In this document: one piece after another, positions 22,409 through 34,846 of the stretch
Numbering within the stretch: the stretch's first letter is position 1
Layout of the letters: each line of letters opens with the position of its first letter
Origin: Euphorbia lathyris
Lineage: Eukaryota; Streptophyta; Magnoliopsida; Malpighiales; Euphorbiaceae
Direction: 5' to 3'
Assembly (NCBI RefSeq): GCF_963576675.1
Contig: NC_088911.1
Coordinates: 134,667,929-134,731,928, forward strand
DNA length: 64,000 bases
The notes under the pieces: generated by a model
What the model was told of the DNA's origin: nothing
Databases searched by the model: none
Seen by the model: only the letters and a program-made list of their open reading frames with translations
Position numbers and translations under genes: made by a program

Positions 22409-22417
22409 TGACGTGGC
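22409..22417 (+). promoter_or_regulatory. ACGT-core element TGACGTGGC
   Basis: A bZIP-type motif 12 bp after the MITE's flanking TA; copy 1 has CACGTG at the equivalent place. Regulatory role is inferred from motif class only. Confidence 0.4.
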
Positions 22418-22663
22418 AATTAAACAACAGTCAAACTAGGTTTGTTAAATTTTCGATAGCCCAAAAGCTAAAATTGATCTTACTTGGAAATGTTAGGAAT
22501 AAATTTACAGTATTTTATAAGTTAAGGTTAAATTTGCAATTCGTTTGAAACGTTTGGATTAAATTTGACACTTATTCCTTTAATTAATCAAGTTGTAATT
22601 AAACTGAAGTCACATAAATGACATTTTTTTTTTGGCATTTCCATTTGCACACTAATCATATTC

Positions 22664-22670
22664 TATAAAT
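22664..22670 (+). promoter_or_regulatory. TATA box of PR-10 copy 2
   Basis: TATAAAT 96 bp upstream of the ATG, conserved with copy 1. Confidence 0.75.
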
Positions 22671-22759
22671 AGTTCCCTTCAATCTATGGATTTCCCATCT
22701 CCAAAACTTTCATAAATCTCTTAATCAAGCCGTTTTTCCAAAATATTTATCATACAAAA

Positions 22760-23829
22760 ATGGGTGTTGTAACTGTTGAGAAGGAAATTACCAGTTCAAT
22801 CCCTCAAAATACTATGTTTAGGATTTTCACCCTTGAAAACCATAATCTTCTTACAAATATTGTTCCCCACAATGTTGAGACCCTTGAAGGAAATGGAGGT
22901 CTTGGCTCCATCAAGAAGGCTACCTTTCATGCTCAAGGTTTAATTACTTAATTACAACATTTCTTATAATTACTCACTTTTTTTTTTTAATTCAAGTGTT
23001 ACTTTTTTCTTCTCTATTTCTTGCATGATAATTAAAATTAAGAAATTTCCTTCTTATACTAATTATTCTAATTATTATTTTAGCCTCCTAGCCCTTATCC
23101 TTCGGTCGTTCACTATATTTAGAGTAGATATATGCATCAATAAGATCCCGGGTGGAACTATAAGGGTCATGGAGGATCCGTCAACCCCTCCCCGGGACTC
23201 TAGTGGAAAATACTAAAACTTACATTTATATTTTTGTAGCTCCATAAAATTTCCATCACTAATTTCGTTAGTTTCAGAATCGATGACAAATTTGATTTCA
23301 CCTACGGACGTTACATTTATAGTCCCTCTGTGATTCTTTATCCCAAAAATGATGTTTTTGTTACAAAACTTTTGTCTATTGGCCTTTCGAATATTTGGTT
23401 CCGGCTCCACTACTAAATCATAATACATTAAAAGGTTGTTAATCAATATAAATACAAAAACCTAAGTTTTCTATTTCATATTTACAAATTAATAACGTAT
23501 ATTAATCTCTGACATACATGATCGATGCAGGTAGTGAATTCAAGTATATTAAGAAAAAAATAGAAGCAATAGACAAAGAAAACTTCAGTTATAGCTACAG
23601 CATTATTGAAGGAGAGCCATGGTCAAACAAACTTGAAAAAATAACAGTGGATATCAAAGTGGAATCTTCAGCTAATGGAGGATCTATTATAAAGACATCC
23701 ACAAAGTGTATTCCCAAGCCAAACTGTGAACTTGATGAAGACGAAGTCAATGCTAATGCTGAGAAAGCAATGTGCATGTACAAGGTTGTTGAAGCTCATA
23801 TCCTCACCAATCCCGATGCCAACAACTAA
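22760..23829 (+). CDS. Bet v 1/PR-10 family protein, copy 2, intact
   Basis: Exons 22760-22937 and 23531-23829, GT-AG intron splitting a Gly codon, 158 residues after splicing against about 160 for Bet v 1. The N-terminus MGVVTVEKEITSS and glycine-rich loop GNGGLGSIKK (residues 44-53) are family signatures; exon 2 carries the central beta sheet (NFSYSYSIIEGE, GGSIIKT) and the C-terminal helix ending VVEAHILTNPDANN. Relative to Bet v 1 it lacks about three residues just before the loop. PR-10 proteins are soluble and cytosolic, with a hydrophobic ligand cavity; the ligand cannot be read from sequence. It has TATA and poly(A) signals and is the only complete host gene here. The intron and promoter each carry an insertion that may alter expression. 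Confidence 0.9.
23085..23425. mobile_element. Unclassified insertion in the PR-10 copy 2 intron
   Basis: The copy 2 intron is 593 bp against 272 bp in copy 1; the extra DNA is more GC-rich and unrelated to the flanks. On the minus strand it has a short open frame (23446-23213) without recognisable domain. I found no clear terminal repeats. It could be a transposon fragment or filler DNA. Confidence 0.5.
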
Positions 23830-23952
23830 ATTGGGATTATGAATATATGCGTGTGTTATTTCCGAAGTATTGTAAAATTTGTAGAGTGTTTGATGCTTTT
23901 TCGTCGTTTTTATATGTTTTCTTTGGGTGTGAGGCCAATATTTCAGCCTCGG

Positions 23953-23958
23953 AATAAA
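23953..23958 (+). terminator. Poly(A) signal AATAAA of PR-10 copy 2
   Basis: AATAAA about 125 bp after the stop, in a 3' UTR conserved with copy 1. Confidence 0.6.
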
Positions 23959-24350
23959 TTTTTTTATGTTGTTTTGTGATGAATTGATTCTATTTACAAG
24001 TTCCATGGATGAAAGAATACAATTTCTCATAAAAAATTATAATAAATTATAGAATTTGGTTTGAAATTATGGATTTATATGCATAATTTCCTTCATAAAA
24101 ACACAAAAAGAAAATAGTGCTCTATTGGAAAGACATTTATCTATATACTAATTGAAATAAAATAAAATAAAAATATTTATTTTCAGATTTTAACAATTAA
24201 AGAAATAAAATTATTTTTACGTAAAAAAGTAAATTTTGTTTTTAATAATGAATACTTCATTGTTCTCAATTGGTGTATTTTTTCCCCTATTGTGTTTATT
24301 TGTCATATAATAAGTTTAAATAAGGATTATAAACAAGCGGTTGGTTGCTC

Positions 24351-25263
24351 ATTTTTCTCCTCATGTTTGTTTATACACCTCATGTTTTCCTTTCATGTCT
24401 GAAAAATAGTTTTTTACAAACAGCAAATAGAAATAGCAAACAACAGTTGAACCAAACATGTCCTAAAGTACCAAAATTTCATAATCTTAAAAGTGTCAAA
24501 ACACGCTTTAAACAATTAACAAACTCATACAAATAAAACATCACAGAAAATCAGTGTTGTCGAAATGAAGTCTTTTTCAATGTTATCAGAACCGGACATG
24601 ATATCAAACCGGAATTATAGCTGGATCATGGGTGATTTGGTAGGACCGGATAGTTTGAATTGGTCGAACCGGATGATAGAATAAATAAACAAATAATATA
24701 TATATATATATTATATATATATATATTATATATATATATTAAATATATATAATTAATTTAACTTATTTTTATAAATTATATATATCCAAAAGAAATTATA
24801 AACAACTTTTGGTTTATTATTTTTTGTCAATTTCATGCTTAAATATATAACAGATGAATTGAATTTAGAATAACTTGAAATATGTCAACTTATTCTATAT
24901 CACGAGATTTTTTAACGATATATTATAAACTCCAAACAGAAAAGTGATGAATGAGAAATTGATGCTTAAATGAACCACTTGAAATAGTTTGGAAGAAGAT
25001 AAAAGGAAATTAAGCATTCTCATCCCGCGTAGGAAAGAAATGAGAATCTCAACTAGTTTATAAGTAAATGACCTTTATAAGCTTTTAACCAATTACTAGA
25101 GGAAAGATATTCTCATGCGTAGAGGTGCAGTCAAATTAGGGGCGCACCCGCACGACATGGGCGATGTGAATGCTACACCGAAATAACGTCTCTTAGACCG
25201 GCCAATAATCAATAGAAAATAAAAGTAAGTACCAACTTTCAAGATATTAATTTATAGGATAAA
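24351..25263. other. Intergenic DNA with a CCGG-rich dispersed repeat and TA microsatellite
   Basis: 24575-24690 has spaced ACCGG words and aligns with 35668-35790; both run into TA microsatellites (here about 24695-24751). The rest, including a GC-richer patch near 25125-25205, shows no gene or repeat I can name. Confidence 0.5.
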
Positions 25264-25268
25264 GACCA

Positions 25269-25751
25269 TGATAACATTGAGATATTATCTTGAGGACTAA
25301 AATGGATATTCACCTCAAAGTACGCCGCGTAGTGGTCTCCAAAAGGAAGCTGGTTGGCGGATCTCCCCAGATCAGCTCAGAGAGATCCGCTGGCGGACCT
25401 ATAGGGCGAATCTCACCCCTCGCCTCTATAACGGCTGGCCGCTGACTCGGCCATAAAAGATCATTAATGAGTTATTAATTAGCTAATCCGCCAGGTTCAG
25501 AATAACCCGTAACCGCCATTAATGAGGCATTAATGGAGACTTTCTAGTTACCTGAAGGTTACGACTTTCCAGCTATATATATAGCCTGATCCCCTAAGTT
25601 ATCAAGGTACACACACATTCTCACCATTCTTGTCAATTCCGTTGGTTTCCTTGATCCATCTTACTGACTTTGGCATCGGAGTGTCCCCGACCGATCCCAA
25701 CGGCACCTCACAGGGAAGTGCTCCGATCAAGGATTTTTCCTCAAGTTAACA
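25269..25751 (+). repeat. 5' LTR of Tat element
   Basis: 483 bp, rich in GGCGGATC/GATCCGC words, with a TATATATATAG box near 25573. The sequence after the LTR (TTGGTGCGGTGAACG, 25752 on) is in the primer-binding position, but I cannot assign its tRNA. Confidence 0.9.
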
Positions 25752-25815
25752 TTGGTGCGGTGAACGTGGAATCCTTAATCAAACAAAGGGTTTTTTCGTT
25801 CACGCTGAAAACGCA

Positions 25816-27800
25816 ATGACCAACGGAGGTGAAAATCCCTCCTCAGGGATTGAAACACCGTTAGTTACACCATCTAGTGCTGGTCGTACCGATACAACCG
25901 CTCCAATAACGCATGTCGACAATAACATGCCTACCGCTGCTTTTATCAATATGTGTGCACAAGATATCGAGGCGCGATATGGACTCGAGATAGGAAATCG
26001 CCTTCGAACATACATGACTCTTCCTTCGCGTTGGAGTACGACGTCTACTTCAACCGTTTCATCTTTGCCTTTGTTAAACTTTGGCCTTGGACCAGGTGCC
26101 CATAGCTCCTCGTTCCTTCAAGCTCACAACACGGATTCCATGTTAACGGCCACGACATCAGGTGGCGAGCGACCAATTAATCGGGAGTTATTCCCTGGTG
26201 AAGGAAGTCAAAGAAATGATACGACCCTTCCTGGCGGATCTGGGGGTCCGGGGTTGAATCTTGGTGGGTCCGATATACCCAGGCGGCCACGGACGAATTT
26301 ATCCCTTGGCGGATCTAAAGGGCCAACTCGCAAGAAGCATAGAAAAGAGAAAGATAAGCGGATAAGGTCACCTTCGCCCCGACGAGCAAGATCCTCCTGT
26401 CGTGGCAGATCGCCCCCATCTACTGGCCGTAGGCGAAGTTAAAGGCCAGAAAAGGCATCCCATGCAAGTGGACCACCACCGCCACCGCCTTCAGGGACTG
26501 TTGGACATATCCCGTCAGGAGGCCAGGGGGGAGGAAACGGTCCAACTCCCCCAGGTGGAGGAAATGGAGGGAGAGGTGGTGGTGGAGGAGAAGGTGGAGG
26601 AGGAAGTGGACGCGGTAATGGAGGAAGGCGTTCGCCATCAGATCCATCGTTTGATTCAAGTTCTTCTTCTTCTTCTTCTTCTCCAAGCAGATCGCCACGA
26701 AGAGGCCGTCCCAGGGCGGATCCGGAAAATTTTGATGATAGGGTAAGGGCCCTAGTGCTCCGTATGAATGAAGAAAATGCCAGGCACAACCCGTTCGCCA
26801 ATAGAGATTCGCCTTTTGCAGCTTGGATTGAGGCGGAGGAGACAGAAAGAGCTTTTAAGATTCCCAATCTCGCAATATACACAGGCAAAGATAATCCAGA
26901 AGCTCACGTTCGAAAATATTGAATATTGGCCAGGCTCAATCGAGCCACCGAGCCCGTGCTCTGCAAAATGTTTGTCACCACGCTGGGGGGCCCGGCCTAT
27001 CTGTGGTTTCAATCTCTACCTCCGGGCTCGATAAACATCTTTGATCAATTAAGCAGGGAATTTTGTGCTAAATTCGCCGGTTGTATTCCTGCAGTGGTAA
27101 AATCTGGAAAGCTTTTTGAGTTAAAGCAGAAAGCGAATGAACCCCTTCGGGAGTATGTGGACACTTTCAACCATTGTGCATACAAATCGTTGATGTGGAT
27201 ATCTCCGTAGCTGTGGAATGTTTCGTAAGAAACACTACCTGCAAGAGTTTGCAGGAAGATCTCATCCGAAAGAAACCCACCAGCATGGCGGAGCTGATGG
27301 AGCATTGTAAAGATTTTATAGAGGTAGACGACATTCGCCGAGGTTCACCATCATCGCCAAAAAGAGATAGGGGCGAATCTCGTCTTCGAGATCGGGACAA
27401 AGACAAGCGTCAGGATCCTTCCTCCCGAAGTAAGCGAAGAGATTCTAGGAATAAATCAACGTTTGTCACCTCCTTTACACCTCTCAATGCTTCTAAGAGT
27501 GAAGTTCTTATGTGGATCGAGAACAGCCAACACAAGCGGAGCATTTCATACCCCGAACCAAAGGGGGGGGGGAGTATACCAATAATGGTAAAAACCCTAA
27601 AAACTATTGTAAATACCACAGGAAAAATGGCCATGACACTGATGCATGCTGGGAATTAGCTCGAGAAATTGAACGTCTCATAGAAAGGGGCAAATTGGAT
27701 CGGTTCATCCAAACGGAAGGCAAAAGGGGAGAAGGTGACAGACCCAGTGAAGACCCAAAGAAGAAAGGAAAGGGTACCATCAATGTCATAGCAGGCGGAC
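25816..27800 (+). pseudogene. Tat gag
   Basis: The frame from ATG 25816 runs through a Ser/Gly/Arg/Pro-rich N-terminal region into a retrotransposon gag domain (NPEAHVRKY, GGPAYLWFQSLPPGSI, CAKFAG) at about 26880-27180. Stops lie at 26440 (TAA) and 26921 (TGA); frameshifts occur near 27185 and at a run of G at about 27564-27572. After the second shift the zinc knuckle CKYHRKNGHDTDAC follows, typical of Tat gag. The long Gly/Pro stretch near 26470-26640 creates open frames on several strands that are artefacts. Confidence 0.85.
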
Positions 27801-30800
27801 CTGGGTACCAGCCAACGGTGAAAAAGGCAAGGACTACTGCCCTTGACAGAACGTCATTAAATCGCCCCTTTTCAGAGGCAGGTCCAGAGATACCAACCCA
27901 TGCAGATGCTCTGATCGTCACTATGATGGTTGAAGGATGGGAGATGAAAAGGGTAATGATTGATACCGGAAGTTCATGCAATGTCATTACCCGAGGAGCT
28001 TTCGCCAAACTCAGGATTGATCCTGTTCAAGTAGAGCCAACTGTGGTCGATATCTTGGGAGTAACGGGACATACTATTCAAACAAAAGGCCAAGTTACTT
28101 TGGACTGTGAGCTTACAGACGATGATCAAGTTTGGAGGGGAGATTTAGAGTTTTCGGTCTTGGATGGTCAGTTAGCTTACAATATCATCCTCGGACGACC
28201 TTTTATCTCTGAAGTTGCAGCTCTTATCTCCATTCGCCACTTAACCCTTTACATTCCCACGGCCAAGGGAGGTGTAATGATCAAAGGTAGCCAAAAGGTG
28301 GCCCAAAAGACGTATTCGGCATCATTAATGATTCGCCCCCAGTCTAAAGAGGAAGATGAAGAGGAGCGCGTCACAATGGCCTTGGGCGAGACCGAAATGT
28401 ACCTTATGGCGGATGGAAAGCAGGTGCGAATGGCGAAGGGGCTCAAGGGTGAGATTAAAGATGCAATCACCAAAGTGCTCTGTGAGGCGGAGGATGTCTT
28501 TGCATGGAAGGATGAAATTCTCCCCGGAATTAGCCCAGACGTAATCACTCACAAACTCAACATTGATAAGGATGCAGTTCCTGTGGCTTAGAAGCGGAGA
28601 AATCATGGCCCGGAAAGGCAGAAGGTGATTGAGGAAGAGATCGCCAAGCTCCAGAGGGCGGATGCCATCGAGGAGGTACTTTACACTCAGTAGTTGGCGA
28701 ACGTCGTGTTGGTGAAAAAAGCTGGCGGATCTTACCGTATGTGCATTGACTTTACAGATCTCAATAAAGCTTGTCCTAAGGACAACTATCCTTTGCCATG
28801 TATTGACATGCTTGTAGATGGAACCGCCGGTCACGCAATGTATTCCTTTACTGATGTGAAGTCAAGCTATCATCAGATCCCTATGGAGCCCTCAGATAGA
28901 ATCAAGACCTCGTTCGTAACACACCAAGCCACTTATTGTTTCAAAGTTATGCCCTTCGGGCTTAAGAACGCAGGTGCAACTTATCAGAGGATGATGAACA
29001 AGATATTCGCAGATAGTAAAAGGGGTAATTATTCTGTCTATGTAGATGATATGATCATCAAAAGTACGACCGTAGAAAAGCATGTAGATGATATAAAGGA
29101 GGTACTGGACGTACTCCGACGCCACAACATTAAGTTAAACCCTGAGAAGTGCACTTTCGGGGCAACCTATGGAAAATTCTTAGGGTTCATGATCAGCGAA
29201 AAAGGAGTTAGCCCAAATCCTGACAAAGTTAAGGCAGTCCTGGAAATGCAAGCACCACGGAATATCAGAGAAGTACAACGCCTTAACGGGCGTATCATAG
29301 CCTTGGGCAGGTTTATCTCTTGTTCAGCTCGCAGATGCCAGCCCTTTTACGAAATCATCAAGAAGCAAAAGGCATTCGAGTGGAACGAGGATTGTGAAAG
29401 AGCCTTCGAATGAATCAAGCAGTTCCTCACAGAGCCACCCATGATGAGTCGACCTTTGAAGGGAAAAGATCTCTACATGTATGTATCGGTCACAGACAAA
29501 GCCGTATGCACGGTCATGATACGAGAAGAGGATGGCCAGCAGTTTCCGGTTTATTACGTGAGCAAGGTTTTGAAAGACGCCGAAACCAGGTATTCAAAGC
29601 TTGATAAAATGGCACTGGCTGTTGTAACCACGGCAATCCTCCTTAGGCCATATTTTCAGGCGCATACTGTAGTGGTTCGAACGAATATACCAATGAGAAA
29701 AGTGATGCAGAAACCAGACACTTCGGGAAGGTTGATGGAATGGGCAATTCGCCTTGGCGAATTCAATGTGAGGTATGAAAGCAGGTCAGCTCTAAAGAGT
29801 CAGGTCCTGGCGGACTTCGTGAATGAATTCACTGACGAAGGGATAGATCATCCCAAGCCTCCGATAGAGGAATGGTCAATGTACACCGATGGAGCCTCTT
29901 CGGCGGATGGAGCGGGTGCAGGCGTTGTGATCAAAGGTCCCCAATACATAAAATTGCGATACGCAGCAAAATTAAATTTCCATGCCACTAATAATGCTGC
30001 TGAATATGAAGCTCTGATATTGGGATTACGCCTACTCCAAGAAATCACTCCGGAACGGATCGTAATCTATAGCGACTCTAAACTAATGGTCAACCAAGTA
30101 ATCAAGAATTACGAGGTGAAAGACAAGGTTCTGGCCAAATACGTGGCGGAAGTCAAAAAGTTGCTGGATCGCCTTGAAGCTAAGGAAACTAAATGGGAGC
30201 TGATTCACGTACCAAGGGTGTCCAACACAGAGGCTGATCATTTGGCCAAAATGGCCTCTTGTGAAGACAACTGGACAGATCCGGATTGTCCCTTCGAAGT
30301 TAAAATAGCTCCAGCATTTGCCTTAGAGGAGGTATCCCTACTCACAACGGTAGAAGATGATTGGAGATCGGTCATTCGCCAATATCTGCTAAATGGAACC
30401 TTACCTGAAGACAAGGAAGAGGCACGGCGGATAGTCAGGAGAGCAGCTTATTTCTCCTTGATCAATGACAACCTTTACAGAAAGTCCTTTAGTCATCTTT
30501 GGTTGAAATGCATTCTACCGGAAGAAGGGCAACAGATCCTCAAAGAGCTACATGAGGGATCATGTGGGGCACATGAAGCATCCGCCACCATCTTGAAAAA
30601 ATCCAGGTTAGCAGGTTTCTACTGGCCCACGGCTGAATTAGATGCCCAAAAATTGGTAGAATCATGTCACAATTGTCAGGTTCATGCGAATGAATCACAT
30701 ACTACCAAACACATTCAGAGGCCAATCATTGAGGGACGTCCATTCGCCCTCTGGGGAATAGATATTGTCGGCCCATTTCCCCCGACTCGTCGGCAGAGAA

Positions 30801-31603
30801 GGTACGTGGTAGTGGCAGTGGACCATTTCACCAAATGGATAGAAGCCGAAGCTGTTTCCTCCATTACTGCATAACGAATGGTGGAATTCGTCAAAGACAA
30901 CATCATAGGAAGATACGGTGTTCCACATACCATCATCACCGATAATGGAACACAGTTCAACTGTGGCGAATTCAAGGCTTTCTGTGAAGGGTTGGGCATC
31001 CTAAACAGATTCGCCTCCGTTTATTATCCCCAGTCCAATGGAATGACCGAAGTAACCAATCGAACGATCGTGAAGGGGATAAAGAAGAGATTGGGAGAGC
31101 ATGATAAGAAGTGGGCGGATCAACTAACAAGTGTTTTATGGGCTTATCGCACCACCCCAAGGACGGCTACAGTGGAAACACCATTTGCCCTTTCTCATGG
31201 CGTTGAGGCCATTATTCCAGTCGAAATACAGGTCCCCAGTGACCGAGTGGCCTTTTATTGTGAAGAGGACAGCGGCAAACGACTAAGGGAGCACCTAGAT
31301 CAGATTGAAGATCGCAGGGATCAATCCTTTGTACGCATGGCAGCATACAAACAGCGGATTGCAGCTTACCATGATAAAAATGCCAAACTTGTGGATCTAA
31401 ATGTGGGAGATCTCGTGCTCCGTAAAGCTGATAAAGTCCAATCTCGAGAAGGCAAGGGCAAGCTAGGACTTAACTGGACGGGTCCATATCAGATAGTGGA
31501 CAAGATTGGACCAGCCACGTTTAAAATACATGACATGGAGGGCAATACACTACCACGCACGTGGAACCTCCAAAATCTCCGCAAATACTTTGTCAGAAAA
31601 TGA
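27801..31603 (+). pseudogene. Tat pol: protease, RT, RNase H (two), integrase
   Basis: A single frame ends at 31603 and is broken only by in-frame stops at 28589, 28691, 29411 and 30872, no frameshifts. Protease DTGSSCNVIT at 27962; RT with ANVVLVKK, FTDVKSSYHQI, FGLKNAGATYQR and YVDD at 29039-29050; a first RNase H, then a cellular-type second RNase H (YTDGASS, NNAAEYEAL, YSDSKL); integrase with HHCC zinc site, GIDIVGP, ITDNGTQF and TEVTNRT, so the DDE triad is present. At least two stops sit where Trp is conserved in relatives, so they look like point changes. Confidence 0.92.
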
Positions 31604-32259
31604 AGTGTATATACGGTCTTGAGTACTCTTTTTCCTTTAATAAGCTTTTTCCCATGTGGTTTTTCTTATTAGAGGTTTTAACGAGGCTCACTTATAAGAC
31701 CTACTTGCTGTAATAAGGTTTCTCCCATTAATAAACATCATTTGTTCTATTATCTATGTTCTTTTTATTGTTTACTGCAGCAATATCAATATTCCAGTCT
31801 TAAAAAGAGGGGGGCATCCAACGCTCTCCACATTTGCAATGTATCGCTATCTTGGAGATACGTCCTCAATAACATAAGAGGATCAACCTTATGGGTGGAT
31901 CCGCCTCTAGGCGGATCCCAATCTCCAATAGAGTTAAAACAATCCTTGGACGCAAGGTCTTTACACTCTCTTATCCTTCTCAGAAAGGAATTCACAAGTC
32001 CTACGGGCGGATCATTTCACCTCAAAGATAGGTAACAAATCGATCCCCTAGGCAGCTTTACTTCCTCTAGAAGGAATAAAACAGCTTTCAAACCTTCACA
32101 AAGGTTCATACGGTGGAGTATGGCTGGCCACCTACTCCAAATCCTAGATGTCGATATATTTCCTTACGCAAACGTAAAGGTGAAATAACATAGTTTCCAT
32201 AAAGGATCAAAACAAATTGTACTTAGAAATGTTTTTACAATATCCCAAATAAAAGCAAG
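31604..32259. other. Tat 3' non-coding region
   Basis: No gene. Contains repeated GGCGGATC words; about 31900-32150 aligns with 55090-55340 in the second Tat fragment, confirming it as part of this element family rather than host DNA. Confidence 0.7.
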
Positions 32260-34552
32260 CTAAACAACAATAGGAGCATCCTCCTTTGCGCTTTCTTCAC
32301 CCACGGTGCTTGCTTGGGGATCCTCCTTCTCCACATTCGCAGAAACGCCATTAGGAGATACCTCCTTATTCACCAAAGATACGGGACCAAGTGGAGGAGC
32401 CTGGCCAGGAATTGGTTCTGCATCCGCCTTAAGGGGCACTTCATCAAACTCATCCACTAAGACCGTAGTAGAGGGTTTGGTTTCCTCCATAGGTCCCTTC
32501 ATCCATCTCCGAACGTAATCACGGAGGTACTCCTTAGCATCTGGCATTTTATTGAACTTCGCCACATCTTCCGGCTCAGGGACGGCGAATTGCGGATCGG
32601 TGAAGTTAATCTCAGGATAAGCCAAGGAGAAGTACGCCATAAGCATCTCGCCGTAATAAAAGGCTTGCACACCCGCCGTGTATTCAGCTTCTCCAAGGGC
32701 GTCTTCGTGGCTCTTGGCATCAGATGCAATCTTTGCCTTCATACTCTTAATCTCCTCATCCCTAAGAATTAAGGCGGCTGTGGCAGAAGCAAGGTTTGCA
32801 TTCGCAGAAGCAAGACCTGCATTAATAGAAGCAATAGTGGAATTGGCTTCCACTATCTCTTTCTCCAACCTCTCAATAGTTGCCTTATCCGCCACATTCT
32901 GAAGGAGCTCATTTTCCATGGTGCGAAGGCGAGTATACAACTGTCAAAAACAAACGATTCAATCAAAAAGCAAAAGGACTGAGGAACTAATACTTTCTAC
33001 ATCTTTTCTAAAAGAAACTCACCGAAAGGAGCTCCGTCTTTCCCTTTTGAGCATGAATTGAACCAGGAATCTGGTCATAGTTCCTCTGCACTTCGCCCAC
33101 CTGACCCAATGCCTCATCCAGATCATTTAGGATGGATTCGTTCTCGAAAGAACCTTGGGCACCCAATTTGGCTGACCAGTATCCCCCAATATCAGGCTTC
33201 GCCGTCTACACAAACATGAAAGATTCATACTTCGGTCCGAAACCTGATGAACGAAAGGAAATCAAAAGGTAAACTACCTGTGCAATCTCCTCAGCAGGTT
33301 TGGCGGACCTCATGGCGTCCGCCATAAGTTTAATGCCCCCAGCGGTGTTGGGCTTCCTCTTCTTTAGTGGCGGATCAGCCACCTTCTCTGCGGGATGTTT
33401 ACCAGTATCAGCTGGAGGATTCACTGCTTGACCTTTCTTGCGTGTTTCAGCCTCCAAAAACTTCCTGTGTGTCTCTGCAAGAGTGTGATTGGCCTTAGAT
33501 ACACCCCTGCCAAAGAAAACATTAAAGTAATCAAAGTTCACGAAGAAATGAAGGGTACCTTGGTCAAATTGCGCAATCTTTGAGTAAATAAATTTATCCT
33601 CTTCCCGGCGAATCAATGGGATATCACTCATCATGAAAGCTAAGGCATCAGCATAAGTCTATGCATCCGCCTTAATCTGCTTCATGAGCTCCGCCACCTC
33701 CTCATCACTGTTTGTTAAAATTCGCATGTCACCCGCCATATGTAGCGGCCTGGGATTCCAGACTGAAGGAAAGCCCAACGGTTCGCCATCCTTTATCTTC
33801 ACGTAGAAGAATTTCTCATCCTAGCAATGAACATTAGACATTTTTTCGCTAAAAGGCGAATAAGCTCCGAACTTGGGGAACGTGAGATAAGATTCGGACT
33901 TCCTTTTTGAGGGTTTGTGAAAAGCTCTAAAAATACGGCCCGTATATACAACTCCTAAATTCGAAGCAAGGTAGCAGTCTAAAGCAATGTCCAACCAGCA
34001 GTTAGGATGTAGCTGGCTGACTGTGATGTCAAAGTAAGAGAGGATGTCTGCCATCATCTTTGGAAGAGGAAGTCGGAATCCTCTCTCCACATGACTACTA
34101 TACACTGTAAGGAAGCCGCTAGGCGGACAGGAAGGACGTTGATGAGATACGGCGAGCTGGGTCTCATAATTTTTGATCCAGGGAAAGCGATCCGCCAGAT
34201 TCGCTAGATCCGCGGCATTCATACGAGACGGAGTGGACTCCGCTCAGGGATTCTTTTTCTTGGGAGGAATCGAAGAAGAGGCCATTGATCCCCGGAACCA
34301 CCTAGGGTCACCGGCCGGAGCAGCACCGGAGATAGAAGTAAAAAGAGAGGGATTCCTAGTGGAACGAGTCTGGTAATGATTACGTGCCGAGTTATCAAAC
34401 TCAGCTAAATCGGAATTAACCGTGTCCTCGGAAGAATGGGAGTTCTCCGATGACGAGGTAGTCCAGCTAAAATCTACTTCAATTTCTGGAGGAGGAGAGG
34501 AATTAAAAAGTTCTGAAGTTGATCTAGAGGATGAAGATGAACTTCTAAACAT
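32260..34552 (-). pseudogene. Spliced antisense gene of the Tat element (gypsy-type transposon domain protein)
   Basis: Read on the minus strand. Exon 1 34552-33278, intron 33277-33206 (GT...AG, 72 bp), exon 2 33205-33023, intron 33022-32941 (GT...AG, 82 bp), exon 3 32940-32260. Both junctions are phase 0 and the frame stays consistent, giving about 711 residues. The start is the first Met of a Ser-rich segment; an upstream open stretch reaches into the LTR. Exon 1 includes RLPLPKMMADILSYFDI and SQLHPNCW, like the putative gypsy-type transposon domain (Transposase_28 class). Exon 3 begins with an Ala/Glu-rich coiled coil. Three stops (34246-34244, 33823-33821, 33661-33659) break exon 1. Antisense additional ORFs are known in Tat elements such as Retand; their role is unknown. 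Confidence 0.8.
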
Positions 34553-34830
34553 CCAGGAAAAGTTAAAGTGAAAAGAAAAACTTACATGAGAAATCGGAAG
34601 ATTGGTGCAAAACCCATAAGAAATCCCAGAAAAGCTTCGAGCGCAGGAGAAAAATGGGGAAATGAGGAAGAAAGAGAAAGCGTAAGAAGAAGAAAGAAGT
34701 TTTCTCCTTCCTGGGACAGTGTGCCCACTACACGTGTCAATCATCCAATGGCATTGAACAATGTGCTCATTAATGCAAGTGTTTATGACGGCGCGCGGAA
34801 GTTCGAAAGCCCTAAAGGACTTTAAAGACA

Positions 34831-34846
34831 TTTTGGGAGGGGCTTC
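34831..34846 (+). promoter_or_regulatory. Polypurine tract of Tat element
   Basis: TTTTGGGAGGGGCTTC directly before the 3' LTR; the second Tat fragment has the similar TTTAGGGGGGGCTTC at 55994-56008. Confidence 0.7.

Larger units (their letters stand above)
21945..24350 (+). repeat. Segmental duplication unit B (PR-10 locus 2)
   Basis: Homologous to 1-1900, with two extra insertions: the MITE at 22195-22395 and the intron insertion near 23085-23425. Confidence 0.85.

Noticed and set aside
26420..26900. Long open frames on both strands in the Gly/Pro-rich Tat gag segment
   Set aside because: They are by-products of repeated GGN/CCN codons; the plus-strand frame in phase with the gag domain explains the sequence.
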